From: DAISWL01 sp036826375
GTDB taxonomy: Bacteria; Patescibacteriota; Saccharimonadia; Saccharimonadales; HK-STAS-PATE-42
NCBI GenBank assembly: GCA_036826375.1
Contig: DAISWL010000008.1
Span: 1-36,980, forward strand
Reading direction: 5' to 3'
Length of the DNA: 36,980 bases
Position numbers and translations under genes: made by a program. Below are positions 1 through 8,401 of the stretch, one piece after another. Under the pieces are notes generated by a model. That model searched no databases. It saw only the letters and a program-made list of their open reading frames with translations, and was not told the DNA's origin. Numbering within the stretch: the stretch's first letter is position 1; each line of letters starts with the position of its first letter.

Positions 1-3000
1 ATTCCTACCCCCCCCACAATCACAACACCGGCTATAATCATAGCTCTGTATATAGTATGGCCTGTGCTGGATAATGATGGATCTGTATTGGTGTTTGAAT
101 TAGTGGTATTTTGTTGTGGTTCAGAAGATGGTGGCAATTGGTAGATGATTGACGAACTAGGGTTATTAGAAAGAGCCATTATCTCTAAGTCTGTAACGGT
201 TCCTGTTGCTATGTTAACCGTTACTGCACCCGGGTTCATATCTTTAACTCTAAGCTCCCAGGTTGTAGAATCTAGTTTGATTAAACTATATATTGTACCG
301 TTTGATGATACTAGGTCACTTAATTCTAGGGTTGATTCATTTATTGGTTTATTAAATTGTAGCGTAAAGCAAGCATCATTGATGGTTGTAGGGTTAGCCT
401 GACCGGCACAAGGAGTAATGGTAGCGGTTAGCGGGTCTAGAGTATAAGTAACAACTGAAACGTTGTTATTGACTGGTGGATTAGTTAAACTATAGCCGGT
501 ACCCGTGCCCAAACCATTACTAACAACACCACTATCTGGATCTGTAGATGATCCACCGAAATCAACGATAAAGGAATCAAACCGTGAAACACCCGGAATT
601 AAATCTGCATTAGCCTGGAGATTGAAATCTATAGAGAAACTATCGCCAGGAGATAACTCGTTAGTTGTAGATGTCACCGTACACATTACCGCGTCTGAAG
701 AGTCTGGATAGCCTTGAGTGGATGAAGCGCCGGGAATAACAGAACAACCCACTAAATCATAGTTGTCTGATATGTTAATATCGGTAACTGAGTTAAAGCT
801 AACATTTGGAGGTAATACAAAGATTACTGACAAGCCTCCGGCCGCAGAAGATGGACCAGCCCCTAGGTTAGAGATGGTTTGGCGAACAATAAAATTAGTG
901 CCATTAAGAATTGGTCCGGTAGTTTGTAGAGTACCGACTATAGAATCATCTGATATTGCTGAGATAGGTACGGAAGCGGTGGCTGTATTATTTGCCATGT
1001 CCGGATCAACGTTCGGCACTGATGGATTTATAACCGTTCCTGTATCAACATCTGCAGCAATATCTATGTTCTGGCCTACACTACCGGTTGTAGTACAGGT
1101 AACCTGAAGGTATAGCTCCTGATTCATATCAAGTGCACCCTGCCATAAACCAGTTAAACTATCGTAAGTACCTGGCGTAGTGGCGGTACTTGAGCCATTA
1201 ACTACCACCACGTTAGTAGTGGTACAATTAGTTTGATTAATATCTACGACAAAACTATCAACCGATCCAGTGCCATTATTGGCAACTCGAACACCATAAG
1301 TAACTGTTGAACCGGGTTGAGCGTATGGTGATGGGGTATCAACAATGTTGATGCGTAGATCGGATTCAGTAGACAAGTACGATCCAAGCTCACTTGAGCT
1401 GCCATAACCATTGGCCGAACCGTCTAGTACGGTAGTCATCATACTAACTTTCGTAACGTCAAAGCTAGTGCCGGGCACGGTCATAGTGTAGTATTGGTCA
1501 CCACCAGCCACACCGGCTCTATTCTCGCTTGCTATCCACTCTTCACACTCACCATGCAGCGAAGGATCCTGCCCGCTGGGGTTAGCACAAAAGTCGAAGC
1601 GATAATCACCGGGTTGCAAGTTAACCTGATATGTAACAATTGTGTTAGAGCCGCTAACTTGCAAATGTCTTACTGTTGGGTAGTTAATTCGCTCATTTGC
1701 CCAACCATCACCATCTCCACTATCATTAGCCAAGGGAGTATCACTGTCTAGACTAATGGCGAGTGCGCTATTGCCGTACATTGTATTCTGTAGAAAGGTA
1801 TTTTCTTTAGTGTTATCATCACCGGATGAAACCTGTATACCGTTAGCTCCGTTGTTTGCAATAACATTACCAATAACCTCATTATCGCTAGAACTATCGT
1901 TTAATGTTGGTGAGCCAATTAAAATACCGTTACCCCATCCATAACCAGTATCTGGCAGCTTACCGTTATTCATAATGAAATTTGCCTCACCAACTCCTAA
2001 CCCACCGATATGATTATTATGTGAAGAACTATTTATAACTAGTCCACTAGTGCCATTACCAAGGTCTAAACTATGGGTCGCAGCATCAGTACCAATACTA
2101 TTACCATAATAAATATTGTTGCTGGTGTCTTGTATCTGGAAAGCGTGATTTGTATTACCAGAGATAGTATTATTAATAAACTGATCTTGATTAGCAAAAG
2201 CACTTAGTACCCCATTCTGCCCATTACCAAGGGCACTTATGCCGGTTGAATCAACACCAATGTAGTTATTCTGTATGATATTTCCTGTTACAAAACCAGG
2301 CACATTATCGTAAGTTAATGTGATACCATGAATACCATTACCACTAATAATGTTACGATCGCTTACACTGCTAGAACCTATCTTTGTGCCTTTAGAAAAG
2401 CCATTAAGCCAAAGCCCGCTGCCGGTATTGGGCACAGCAGTTATTCCAGATGGATCTGTTCCTATTTTATTATTATATATCTCATTATTCTGAGCATAAT
2501 CGGTAGCCGATCCAAATAAGTAGATACCCGCCCCACTAGCGCCGCCAGCCGTACCAGAAACTACGTTATCTCTAATAAGTATATTATCAGCACATCCAAT
2601 TGATACCCCAAAACCAGATGCATGAATACCAACAGAACCACTTACATCCGTCCCGATGTAATTATTCTGGATTGTACCGCTACCTTGGGCACCTAAGCCG
2701 GCTACAGTACAATCGCCCATCTGTATACAACGCCCACCACTCAGATCACAATTACCAATAATGTTTCTGTCGGCAACCGAGCTTCCGCCTATTACCGCGC
2801 CCTCAGCATATATTCTAATTCCTTGAGTAGAAAATGGTGTTGTTCCATCAGACTCTACGCCAATAAAGCTACATCTAAACACGAAATCATCAGCACCGGG
2901 CATTACTAAAACAGCACCATTACCATTAATCCTAGTATTAGATACTACTACGCCCTGCACAATTGATCCGTCTGAGCCATTATTGAATTGCAGTGCAGCG

Positions 3001-3422
3001 CCGTAGTTAGAACTATCGGTACCAATATTTATTTGAGGCCGAAATGTTGTACCATCGCAAGCACCTACCATCTGAGAAGTTCCGTCAATGGTAACTGGGT
3101 CTGTTACAGGAGTAAAGCCCTGACCATCGGTGCGGATAATAGAATATGGACCCGATCCGGGTATAGCGAATGTGATGGTATCGGCGCCCGGGTTAGTATT
3201 AGCGTCAATTATAGCCTGCTCTAAGCTTCCAGCTCCAGTGGGAGTAGCGGTTGTGACGTTATATGTGGCAGCACTGGCGTATGAACCCATAGCAATAACA
3301 AAAAACCAACTAGTAATGACTAGGCCTAAGCTAATCAGTATACGCTCTATAAAATTAAATTTTCTGAATAAATCACCACTTAAACCTTGTGATGGGTTTG
3401 AGTTTATGTTTAATAAATTCAT
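1..3422 (-). CDS. Large secreted right-handed beta-helix / DUF11-like surface protein (partial, C-terminus cut by window edge)
   Basis: An uninterrupted minus-strand frame starts with ATG at 3422 (GGGGA ribosome-binding site about 11 nt upstream) and is still open at position 1, giving about 1140 residues. It begins with an N-terminal hydrophobic signal/anchor segment ending near MGSYASAATY. Next comes a CSLREA-like opening (GAGSLEQAIIDANTNPGADT). A long parallel beta-helix region follows, with many NNYIGTD, ISGN and DRNIIGN turns. Then come two or more DUF11/CARDB-like Ig domains (SPYAQPGSTVTYGVRVANNG; LSPGDSFSIDFNLQAN) and a Ser/Asn/Gln-rich linker. The last visible part is LSSTG followed by a hydrophobic helix (IYRAMIIAGVVIVGGVG), which resembles a sortase-type or membrane C-terminal anchor, though the end is missing. 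Family role: surface adhesin or glycan-binding/cleaving beta-helix protein. No catalytic residues were identified. The gene looks slightly GC-richer than its neighbours and lacks the TAAGYTTA repeats found elsewhere. Confidence 0.85.
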   Translation of the reverse strand, partial: MNLLNINSNPSQGLSGDLFRKFNFIERILISLGLVITSWFFVIAMGSYASAATYNVTTATPTGAGSLEQAIIDANTNPGADTITFAIPGSGPYSIIRTDGQGFTPVTDPVTIDGTSQMVGACDGTTFRPQINIGTDSSNYGAALQFNNGSDGSIVQGVVVSNTRINGNGAVLVMPGADDFVFRCSFIGVESDGTTPFSTQGIRIYAEGAVIGGSSVADRNIIGNCDLSGGRCIQMGDCTVAGLGAQGSGTIQNNYIGTDVSGSVGIHASGFGVSIGCADNILIRDNVVSGTAGGASGAGIYLFGSATDYAQNNEIYNNKIGTDPSGITAVPNTGSGLWLNGFSKGTKIGSSSVSDRNIISGNGIHGITLTYDNVPGFVTGNIIQNNYIGVDSTGISALGNGQNGVLSAFANQDQFINNTISGNTNHAFQIQDTSNNIYYGNSIGTDAATHSLDLGNGTSGLVINSSSHNNHIGGLGVGEANFIMNNGKLPDTGYGWGNGILIGSPTLNDSSSDNEVIGNVIANNGANGIQVSSGDDNTKENTFLQNTMYGNSALAISLDSDTPLANDSGDGDGWANERINYPTVRHLQVSGSNTIVTYQVNLQPGDYRFDFCANPSGQDPSLHGECEEWIASENRAGVAGGDQYYTMTVPGTSFDVTKVSMMTTVLDGSANGYGSSSELGSYLSTESDLRINIVDTPSPYAQPGSTVTYGVRVANNGTGSVDSFVVDINQTNCTTTNVVVVNGSSTATTPGTYDSLTGLWQGALDMNQELYLQVTCTTTGSVGQNIDIAADVDTGTVINPSVPNVDPDMANNTATASVPISAISDDSIVGTLQTTGPILNGTNFIVRQTISNLGAGPSSAAGGLSVIFVLPPNVSFNSVTDINISDNYDLVGCSVIPGASSTQGYPDSSDAVMCTVTSTTNELSPGDSFSIDFNLQANADLIPGVSRFDSFIVDFGGSSTDPDSGVVSNGLGTGTGYSLTNPPVNNNVSVVTYTLDPLTATITPCAGQANPTTINDACFTLQFNKPINESTLELSDLVSSNGTIYSLIKLDSTTWELRVKDMNPGAVTVNIATGTVTDLEIMALSNNPSSSIIYQLPPSSEPQQNTTNSNTNTDPSLSSTGHTIYRAMIIAGVVIVGGVG

Positions 3423-3653
3423 TTTTGGATTTTCCCCTTTTTAAGACCTTATTTATCTGGTCTTTTTTTATTTTTTAAAATACTACTCCACTTATATCAG
3501 CAACTATACACCATTATCCATTTAAAGCACAAGCTTTTTACAAAAAATAAATTAAACCTAATTCATCTCTCATAAAGGTGTCCGATTTAAAGCGGTTAAA
3601 TGCAATACATTTAATCTGATATAAAAATGGTTAATAAACTACGGGTTGTTTTT
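3423..3653. other. Intergenic region upstream of the beta-helix gene
   Basis: AT-rich spacer between two minus-strand genes. A 6-bp inverted repeat, AAGACC (3443-3448) and GGTCTT (3459-3464), lies in the presumed leader of the beta-helix gene. It is followed by T residues only on the plus strand, where no gene precedes it, so it is unlikely to be a terminator. A short GGGT/ACCC hairpin overlaps the stop codon of the 3654-4532 gene. No coding potential was seen. Confidence 0.4.
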
Positions 3654-4532
3654 TTACCCTGCGTAAGGGGTTAGTGAGCCTTCTATAGCATCGAAATCTA
3701 GGGTTTGGTAAACCTTAGGGTTATTTTTATTATAAGTAGCGTAAGATGGGCAATCGGTAGAATTAGTAGTAACGTCTAAAGTTGTAATTTGTTTACCGGT
3801 GTACGCTTCTATAACTCTAAGTTTATAGTTAGTGTTATACAGAGGTATAGATACGTTTTCACCGCTAGAAACATAGTCGCAACTTTTACCGGTACTCTGC
3901 CCTTCTGAAGAATCTGCGCAAACTATTAGCCCAACTTGCGATACTGATTCTGGCACCCATAAATCCTTTGAAGCTTGAAGATAGCTGTATATATTTTTAG
4001 ATTCATTTGTATTATAAAATGTAACCAATTTGTTTACTGATCCAGCCATGTAGGATCCTGAGTTAGATATTGAATAGTTGTTTTTACAAGCCTTACTCAT
4101 ATCGTAAATGTCACTAGCCGTAACCGCTAATGCTTTTGAGTTATTAGATGAACTCTGATCTGTTTTTACGGATGATACGCTTGTATCTTTCTGGGCTGGC
4201 GTTGGGCTTGGGTTTGAATCTAAATCAGTTTTAAAAGCACCTACCAGTAAGGCAACCCCCAGTACTAACCCTACTATCATACCTATGATATTTAAAATAA
4301 TACCAGCAATAGCTACACCCTTTGGGGCTCCAGCCTTTTTAGCTTTGTTAAAACCGATGATTGATAAAATTAAACCTATAAGCTGCATCCAAAGAAAAGC
4401 CAACGCTAAACCTATAATAGACAGTGTCTTACCGTCGTCCTGGCTAATTTGGGTATTTAGGTTATTAACCGGTGGAAAACCTTGATTCTGTTGGTTGAAA
4501 TTACTATTTTGATTATCATTAGTTGGTGGCAT
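3654..4532 (-). CDS. DUF4190-like membrane protein with extracytoplasmic C-terminal domain
   Basis: 292 aa. The ATG at 4532 has a GAGGAT ribosome-binding site about 6 nt upstream. The first 30 residues are Asn/Gln/Pro-rich and cytoplasmic. Two transmembrane helices follow, at about 36-60 and 72-100, joined by the short basic turn FNKAKKAGAPKG. This helix-turn-helix is typical of the DUF4190/DUF4870-type small membrane domain. After a Ser/Thr/Pro linker (about 105-130) comes a domain of about 160 residues with a few Cys residues that I do not recognise. It is probably exported and membrane-tethered. The gene lies downstream of aspS on the same strand, with 100 nt between them. Function unknown. 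Confidence 0.7.
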   Translation of the reverse strand: MPPTNDNQNSNFNQQNQGFPPVNNLNTQISQDDGKTLSIIGLALAFLWMQLIGLILSIIGFNKAKKAGAPKGVAIAGIILNIIGMIVGLVLGVALLVGAFKTDLDSNPSPTPAQKDTSVSSVKTDQSSSNNSKALAVTASDIYDMSKACKNNYSISNSGSYMAGSVNKLVTFYNTNESKNIYSYLQASKDLWVPESVSQVGLIVCADSSEGQSTGKSCDYVSSGENVSIPLYNTNYKLRVIEAYTGKQITTLDVTTNSTDCPSYATYNKNNPKVYQTLDFDAIEGSLTPYAG

Positions 4533-4632
4533 AATTTATCCTCATTAACCTTAAATTATATTTACTAGAATAATAGCAAACCATTTAAGCTTAAGCAATT
4601 GTAAATTATTATTGTTTTAGTAGGTATTAAGT

Positions 4633-5958
4633 TTAGGGGGCTAATCTGTTTATATCCCTAGGGAATAAACTAGCCTCTTTGACATTATTTAGGCCAATTA
4701 TTTTCTGAGTTAGGCGCTCTAATCCTAAGCCAAACCCACCATGAGGCGGCATTCCATACTTAAACACACTTAAAAAGGCTTGGTATCCAGGGTTGTTAAT
4801 ATCCCCGCCTCCGGCTTTTAGTTGATCTAGTACAACCTTATAGCGATGCTCTCGCATACTAAGAGTTGTTATCTCTACACCCCTAAATAATAAATCTGCT
4901 CTATCGGCAATTAAATCGTCATCTTTGTTTTTACGATGATAAAATTTAAAAGTCTTAGAATTTGAAGGCCAACCCACCACTAAAACAGCATCACTTTTTT
5001 TATTTTTTTTAGACCATTCACAAATCCACTTTTCTTCTATGGGAGCAAGGTCATCTTCCCCACGATGATCTTCTTTAGTTGCCTTAAAGAACATATCGTG
5101 AATATCGTGAATTGTTAATCGTGGAATATTCTCTGGTTTTTCTGGGAGAATTGCTGGAGATGCATTCCATTTTTTAAGTCGATCTGCGTATTTATTCCAT
5201 ACTCCATTATTTATTTTTATTAGCATCTCACCTAATAAATTCTGTAAATGATCGAAATCTATAAACCCAATTTCACCATCTACCGATATATATTCACTCA
5301 TGTGTCTAGTTGTGGCACTCGGCTCCGCCCTGAATACCGGGGCTATCTCAAAAACTCTTTCAAAAACTCCAACCATCATTTGCTTATAGAATTGAGGGGA
5401 TTGCGCTAATGTTGCGGTTTTGCCAAAATAATCTAACTGAAAAACTTCCGCGCCTCCTTCAGTTGCCTCGGCTAGAAGTTTGGGAGATTTTATCTCCGTA
5501 AAAAGATTATCATGAAGATAACTTCTAATTTGACGAGTTATTTCATCCTGAACCAAAAAGATGGTTTGTTCGTTCAAATTCCTTAGGCTTAATTGCCTAT
5601 ATTCAAACAATGTATCTAGGTTTTCGGGTTTGTGATCTATCGGCTTATCTATCTCTATTGGGTTTTCGTCATTAACTATAACCTGAATCTGAATCTTGGG
5701 GTCGTGAATTTCCGCCCCACTAGGGGCTCGTTCATCTTCAATTACTTTACCGGTTATTTTAACTATCGTACCTATTTGAGCTCCTCTGAGTTTCTCTATT
5801 TCAAGCTCATCTTCAACTAGAATTTGAACTAAACCGCTTAAATCCCTTACTAGTAAAAAGTTGAGGCCACCCATTTTACGTTTTTTGTGTAACCAACCCT
5901 CAATAAGAACATTTTGACCACTTAAGCTTAATAAATCTTTAGATAAAGTTCTTTTCAT
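4633..5958 (-). CDS. aspS: Aspartate--tRNA(Asp/Asn) ligase, archaeal-type, probably non-discriminating
   Basis: 441 aa, close to the roughly 430-440 aa of archaeal-type class IIb AspRS and far below the roughly 590 aa of the bacterial type, because the GAD insertion is absent. The N-terminal OB-fold anticodon-binding domain (1-105) contains EGWLHKKRKMGG. Class II motif 2 is FRAEPSATTRHMSEY and motif 3 is GGFGLGLERL near the C-terminus. The residue equivalent to the discriminating Trp of the Thermococcus enzyme is His24, and the later determinant aligns to Pro79. The His/Pro pair is the known signature of non-discriminating AspRS, which charges both tRNA-Asp and tRNA-Asn with Asp. That needs the GatCAB amidotransferase, which is not in this window. 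The start at 5958 has AAGGAA 7 nt upstream. An extended -10 lies at about 6078-6086. Confidence 0.92.
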   Translation of the reverse strand: MKRTLSKDLLSLSGQNVLIEGWLHKKRKMGGLNFLLVRDLSGLVQILVEDELEIEKLRGAQIGTIVKITGKVIEDERAPSGAEIHDPKIQIQVIVNDENPIEIDKPIDHKPENLDTLFEYRQLSLRNLNEQTIFLVQDEITRQIRSYLHDNLFTEIKSPKLLAEATEGGAEVFQLDYFGKTATLAQSPQFYKQMMVGVFERVFEIAPVFRAEPSATTRHMSEYISVDGEIGFIDFDHLQNLLGEMLIKINNGVWNKYADRLKKWNASPAILPEKPENIPRLTIHDIHDMFFKATKEDHRGEDDLAPIEEKWICEWSKKNKKSDAVLVVGWPSNSKTFKFYHRKNKDDDLIADRADLLFRGVEITTLSMREHRYKVVLDQLKAGGGDINNPGYQAFLSVFKYGMPPHGGFGLGLERLTQKIIGLNNVKEASLFPRDINRLAP

Positions 5959-6071
5959 TGTTATTTCCTTGTTAATACTATTGTTTCAATCTTGGATGCC
6001 TGGTTTTGGTTGATACCACTTTTTAAGAACAACCCTACTCAAAATCCAACTTTAATAACTTTTTTTATTTC

Positions 6072-6096
6072 AAACTTATTATAACATAATAAGTTT
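6072..6096 (-). promoter_or_regulatory. aspS promoter embedded in a perfect inverted repeat
   Basis: An 11-bp perfect inverted repeat with a 3-nt centre (arms 6072-6082 and 6086-6096). On the minus strand it contains TGTTATAAT, a consensus extended -10 element, directed at aspS with a leader of about 110 nt. The hairpin is not followed by a U-tract in the direction of the upstream lamin-tail gene, so a promoter/operator reading is better than a terminator. Confidence 0.5.
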
Positions 6097-6132
6097 GCAG
6101 ATATTATAGGAGTTCAGTTAGTAAATAATAGT

Positions 6133-7641
6133 TTAAGATTCTAGTTTTAGTTGCTTTTTAAGTATTGGTTTCATGAGGAAACGTTTAATACTAAGCCTAT
6201 ATTCCCATAAATTATATAAAGCTAGAATTATAATCGCAACATATATATACTTTGAATTAAGTTTAGTGATTGGGTCTTCTTGTGGATTTTGAGTTTGAGC
6301 GGAATTTGTTGGAGTTTTGGCTTTCTTTGGGGTGGCAGACTTAGTACTGGATGCTTTTTTAGTTGAGGTAGTTTTTTTGGTGGGTGCCTTTTTGGTTGTA
6401 GCCTTTTTAGTGGTGGTTTTGGCGACCGTTTTAGCAACTAAAGGTATTGGGGTAGTTAATATATTATCGGCTCCCGGGGTTAATGATGATGTATAAGCCC
6501 AAGAATCGTTAATTTTAGACCATGAAACGTTAGAATCTGGATTATCATAAGAAGTTTGATCTAATACATTTCCGGAAGGATCTAAAATCCTAACCGAGCT
6601 AGATGTGTTAGCCAGAGTAAGGCCGCTATCCTTTCTGTAAACCACTGTGTATTGGGCGGGACCTAACTCTAAACTCTCGAAAGTGTATTTATAAGAAAAA
6701 CTATTACCGCTTTGAAGTTGGTATCCTTTTAAGTTTAAGCTTTCGGAGTTCGGGTTATAAATCTCTATATATTCATCTTCCGCATCGGTTTGAGGTGATA
6801 CGGGGTCAGGAAAAACTTCCGTTATCCTTATTGGAAAGTATGATCGAGTAGATGCAGGCTCCGTTACAGTAACTGGCGGCTGGGTTGGAGAGGTTGGATT
6901 TGGAGTTGGTTGCTCTGGTTCATCGGGTATTACGGGAGCTGGCTTATTGCAATAATCTATAACCTCGGCGCTGTTAGTTATTTCAATATTTTGATCGAAC
7001 GGTGTTGGATTAGAACTTACATAATAATCTTCGCCCTGTTTAGTACTCACAACGTACATATTTTGATCATCCACAAACCGTTTTAAACTTTGGGATGTGG
7101 TTGGAGTTGGAGAAGTGGTGCAATCTGGTTCATCTTTAACACCCCAGTGAGCGTAACTAGAATAAATATACCCACCAGATTCAACATTAAGCTTAACCCA
7201 ACCTATAGAATCCTTAAGCCCAGCCCCGAAAGTGGCGATAGAATCTGCCACCCAACTTGATGATGAAGAACTTAGTTGCAGCTTAGATCCGGCCGGCATC
7301 GCTAGAGGTAGCGTTTTTACTATACTTAAAGTTTTATTTGAATAATCTGGTGATGAATCTGAGTGATACTCTAAGCTTAAGTTGTCTATCTCTAATTCTT
7401 GGTTTGAGTTATTGGTAAATTCTATAAACTCTTGATCTGAGGGGCTAACCTTAATCTCGGTTATTAAAAATATTGGATCAGATGATTGAATTGGGGTTTG
7501 TTGAGCCCAAGTATTGCCGGTTGAAATTGTTAGCACCAATAAAGTTATAAATATACTTAAGAATGCGGGCAATAGCTTGGTTTTATAACTCTTTTTGATT
7601 AAGTTTAAACTGGTTAAAATCATTTCAGATAGACTACTCAT
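6133..7641 (-). CDS. Secreted, membrane-anchored protein with two lamin tail (LTD) domains
   Basis: 502 aa. A signal-like hydrophobic segment lies at about 22-45 (LLPAFLSIFITLLVLTIS), with likely cleavage near WAQQ. LTD-type beta-sandwich domain 1 (about 52-165) starts with FLITEIKVSPSDQEFIEFTN. Domain 2 (about 275-395) starts with RITEVFPDPVSPQTDAEDEYIEIYN and includes YTVVYRKDSG. A Pro/Thr linker separates them. A Lys/Thr/Ala-rich low-complexity tract (about 400-445; KKATTKKAPTKK pattern) leads to a single C-terminal transmembrane helix (about 465-482) and a basic tail. Bacterial LTD proteins are extracellular and occur with nucleases or surface proteins. No nuclease residues are visible here. 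The Lys-rich tract outside the membrane could bind DNA or acidic polymers (inference). The start has a weak RBS; Met7 is an alternative start. Confidence 0.75.
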   Translation of the reverse strand: MSSLSEMILTSLNLIKKSYKTKLLPAFLSIFITLLVLTISTGNTWAQQTPIQSSDPIFLITEIKVSPSDQEFIEFTNNSNQELEIDNLSLEYHSDSSPDYSNKTLSIVKTLPLAMPAGSKLQLSSSSSSWVADSIATFGAGLKDSIGWVKLNVESGGYIYSSYAHWGVKDEPDCTTSPTPTTSQSLKRFVDDQNMYVVSTKQGEDYYVSSNPTPFDQNIEITNSAEVIDYCNKPAPVIPDEPEQPTPNPTSPTQPPVTVTEPASTRSYFPIRITEVFPDPVSPQTDAEDEYIEIYNPNSESLNLKGYQLQSGNSFSYKYTFESLELGPAQYTVVYRKDSGLTLANTSSSVRILDPSGNVLDQTSYDNPDSNVSWSKINDSWAYTSSLTPGADNILTTPIPLVAKTVAKTTTKKATTKKAPTKKTTSTKKASSTKSATPKKAKTPTNSAQTQNPQEDPITKLNSKYIYVAIIILALYNLWEYRLSIKRFLMKPILKKQLKLES

Positions 7642-7820
7642 CTACTTGTATCCATTTTATTAAGCTTAAGTTAAATATAACTTATTTGATTTTTATTTTC
7701 TAGATATTTATGATTGAAATGACTGTGTTAAGTGTTTTTAGATTAAGATTAGTTTAGCTTAATTGGTTAGACATTTAAGAATTAAGTTTAGTTAGAATAA
7801 AAAGATAGAACAGAAATATT

Positions 7821-8156
7821 CTAATATTTAGTTTTAGTAAATAGTTCGTTTAAAATATCTTTCAGCTCTTGGTGTTTGATGTAGGCAAAATTTTCAGAAT
7901 ATACAAAAAGGGCAAACATACCCCTATTTTTTAGATGATATCTCCTTATCGTTTCGTAAACCCTTCGGCGAATTCTATTTCTAACTACAGCTTTTTTGCT
8001 AACCTTTCTACTAACTACAACCGTAAATTTAGGATTTTCCTGATTTGCATTGATAAGATATTTAAGTTTAGAGTTCTGGGCATAAACCGATTGACCTTTT
8101 TTAATTATAGTCATAATTTGCCGATTTCCTTTAAACCTGTTTTTTGCTTGTATCAT
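7821..8156 (-). CDS. rnpA: Ribonuclease P protein component
   Basis: 111 aa, normal length for RnpA. This small basic protein helps the RNase P RNA cleave the 5' leader from pre-tRNAs. The conserved RNR-type motif is present as VVRNRIRRRVYETIRR (about 57-72), preceded by the usual FTVVVSRKVSKKAV strand-helix. It lies divergent from dnaA on the other side of the DnaA-box region, the classic location. However, rpmH, which normally precedes rnpA here, is absent, as is yidC downstream. No Shine-Dalgarno is seen. An extended -10 TGCTATTAT ends 10 nt before the ATG, so the mRNA is near-leaderless. Met15 is an alternative start but would remove a conserved N-terminal part. Confidence 0.93.
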   Translation of the reverse strand: MIQAKNRFKGNRQIMTIIKKGQSVYAQNSKLKYLINANQENPKFTVVVSRKVSKKAVVRNRIRRRVYETIRRYHLKNRGMFALFVYSENFAYIKHQELKDILNELFTKTKY

Positions 8157-8166
8157 TGTTGTTTAT

Positions 8167-8175
8167 ATAATAGCA
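8167..8175 (-). promoter_or_regulatory. Extended -10 promoter of rnpA
   Basis: The minus strand reads TGCTATTAT, matching the extended -10 consensus TGnTATnAT. It ends 10 nt before the rnpA ATG. No good -35 is present. The predicted leader is 0-4 nt. Confidence 0.5.
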
Positions 8176-8206
8176 AAATTTAGTTTTTGATTTTTTGATT
8201 TCAGTT

Positions 8207-8318
8207 CTTTCCACAGAAAGGATGTTGTTTTCCACTTTTTTACAGTTTAACTTTTTAGCTGTGGAAAAAATACGGCTTCTTAGTTGTTATTTATTGTTGT
8301 AAATTTGCCTGTGGAAAA
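8207..8318. promoter_or_regulatory. Upstream DnaA-box cluster (oriC left part)
   Basis: Four DnaA-box-like nonamers related to TTTTCCACA: CTTTCCACA (8207-8215, +), TTTTCCACT (8228-8236, +), and two perfect TTTTCCACA on the minus strand (8260-8268 and 8310-8318). They lie in the non-coding gap between rnpA and dnaA. The last box sits next to the dnaA promoter's -35 position, consistent with DnaA autoregulation. Confidence 0.75.
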
Positions 8319-8332
8319 GTTTAAGCTATTTA

Positions 8333-8341
8333 TGCCATAAT
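8333..8341 (+). promoter_or_regulatory. Extended -10 promoter of dnaA
   Basis: TGCCATAAT matches TGnTATAAT at all but one position. The DnaA box at 8310-8318 covers where the -35 would be. The leader would be about 55 nt and contains AGGAGGG at 8382-8388. Confidence 0.45.
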
Positions 8342-8401
8342 CTGGTTATTAATTAGGGTTTTTAGATTCTAGAAAATAATCAGGAGGGTACAAAATTAAT
8401 A

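Noticed and set aside
145..3444. Several plus-strand frames of 60-114 codons
   Set aside because: All lie opposite the single long minus-strand beta-helix gene, whose translation is coherent over its whole length.
3443..3464. AAGACC/GGTCTT hairpin followed by T residues as a plus-strand terminator
   Set aside because: No plus-strand gene precedes it; the stem is only 6 bp with a 10-nt loop.
6072..6096. 11-bp inverted repeat as terminator of the lamin-tail gene
   Set aside because: The following bases on the transcribed strand are A-rich, not U-rich, and the element contains an extended -10 for aspS.
6228..6437. 69-codon minus-strand frame rich in Lys/Pro
   Set aside because: It is a shifted reading of the Lys/Thr tract of the lamin-tail gene.
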